Shown here piece after piece: positions 24,401 to 24,695 of a stretch of DNA of 24,695 nucleotides; positions within the stretch are counted from its first letter, which is position 1, and every line of letters begins with the position of its first letter. A program made the position numbers and the translations under genes. The notes under the pieces are model-generated. The model ran no database searches. It was given only the letters and a program-made list of their open reading frames with translations, and was not told where the DNA came from. Source of the stretch: Mnemiopsis leidyi (taxonomy: Eukaryota; Ctenophora; Tentaculata; Lobata; Bolinopsidae). Location of the stretch: assembly GCA_000226015.1 (NCBI GenBank), contig JH154619.1, positions 1-24,695 of the forward strand, in the 5' to 3' direction.

Positions 24401-24695
24401 AGTAATGATGCCAGCATCGTCACACCTACTCTCACAAAGTATCTAAAAAGCTCTAAATTTTTAAAATTTAAAAGCCCAAAAATTTAACCCCTTATTAATG
24501 TTAATAAACCTTTTTCTAGCTACAAAAGGGTTATCCTGGAGAAAATTACTATTGTGTCTCATCTTATTCATTATTCTCTAAATAGCTTCCACTTTCAATA
24601 CGGTTTAAGACCTCATCAGAAATATCCTAGAAGTTCCCATTACCATAAATTTCTAAAGCTTTAGCTTTGCTCTTAACGATTTACCAAATTAGACT

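Overview
The window is AT-rich nuclear DNA from an invertebrate animal; the phylum cannot be fixed from the sequence. The evidence is an RNPC3-type minor-spliceosome protein, a PDZ-domain gene with GT-AG introns, a lineage-specific family of seven-transmembrane receptors with uninterrupted coding regions, non-LTR retrotransposon relics, a tRNA-derived SINE and a hAT-type miniature element. A 13-base run of N at 12321-12333 shows that it is a scaffold with a gap.

Layout. (1) 1-3732: a long imperfect palindrome. Two arms of about 1.5 kb (93-1621 and 2024-3732) each carry the same dead ORF1-like retroelement gene, pointing outward, around a 0.4-kb centre. A receptor-gene fragment (1-96, minus strand) abuts the left end. 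(2) 3733-16716: an array of class A-like receptor genes, all on the plus strand. Four are full length (3847-4806, 6207-7178, 11018-11968, 15766-16716), one is 5'-truncated (12524-13297), and two are relics (about 7705-7768 and 14372-14755). Their 5' flanks contain older relics of the retroelement family seen in the palindrome. (3) 16717-18048: noncoding, with a CA microsatellite. (4) 18049-18612, minus strand: three exons of a PDZ gene that splice in frame. (5) 19364-20956, minus strand: an uninterrupted 530-codon RNPC3 gene with a splice acceptor just 5' of its ATG. (6) 20957-24695: a tRNA-derived SINE, a hAT-like MITE, a CpG-rich segment and diverged direct repeats; no recognisable gene.

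How the parts fit together. The receptor copies differ mainly in the predicted extracellular loops, while their cytoplasmic segments are almost unchanged. This suggests a family changing its ligand-facing surface while keeping one intracellular partner. The duplicated unit appears to include a retroelement relic upstream of the start codon, so a transposon-derived 120-bp block lies just 5' of several receptor genes. The most unusual features are this receptor-retroelement linkage, the large palindrome, and a perfect 286-bp inverted duplication between the left window edge and the sequence right of the N gap. The last may be an assembly fault. RNPC3 and the PDZ gene look like ordinary housekeeping neighbours, except that the RNPC3 coding region has no introns.
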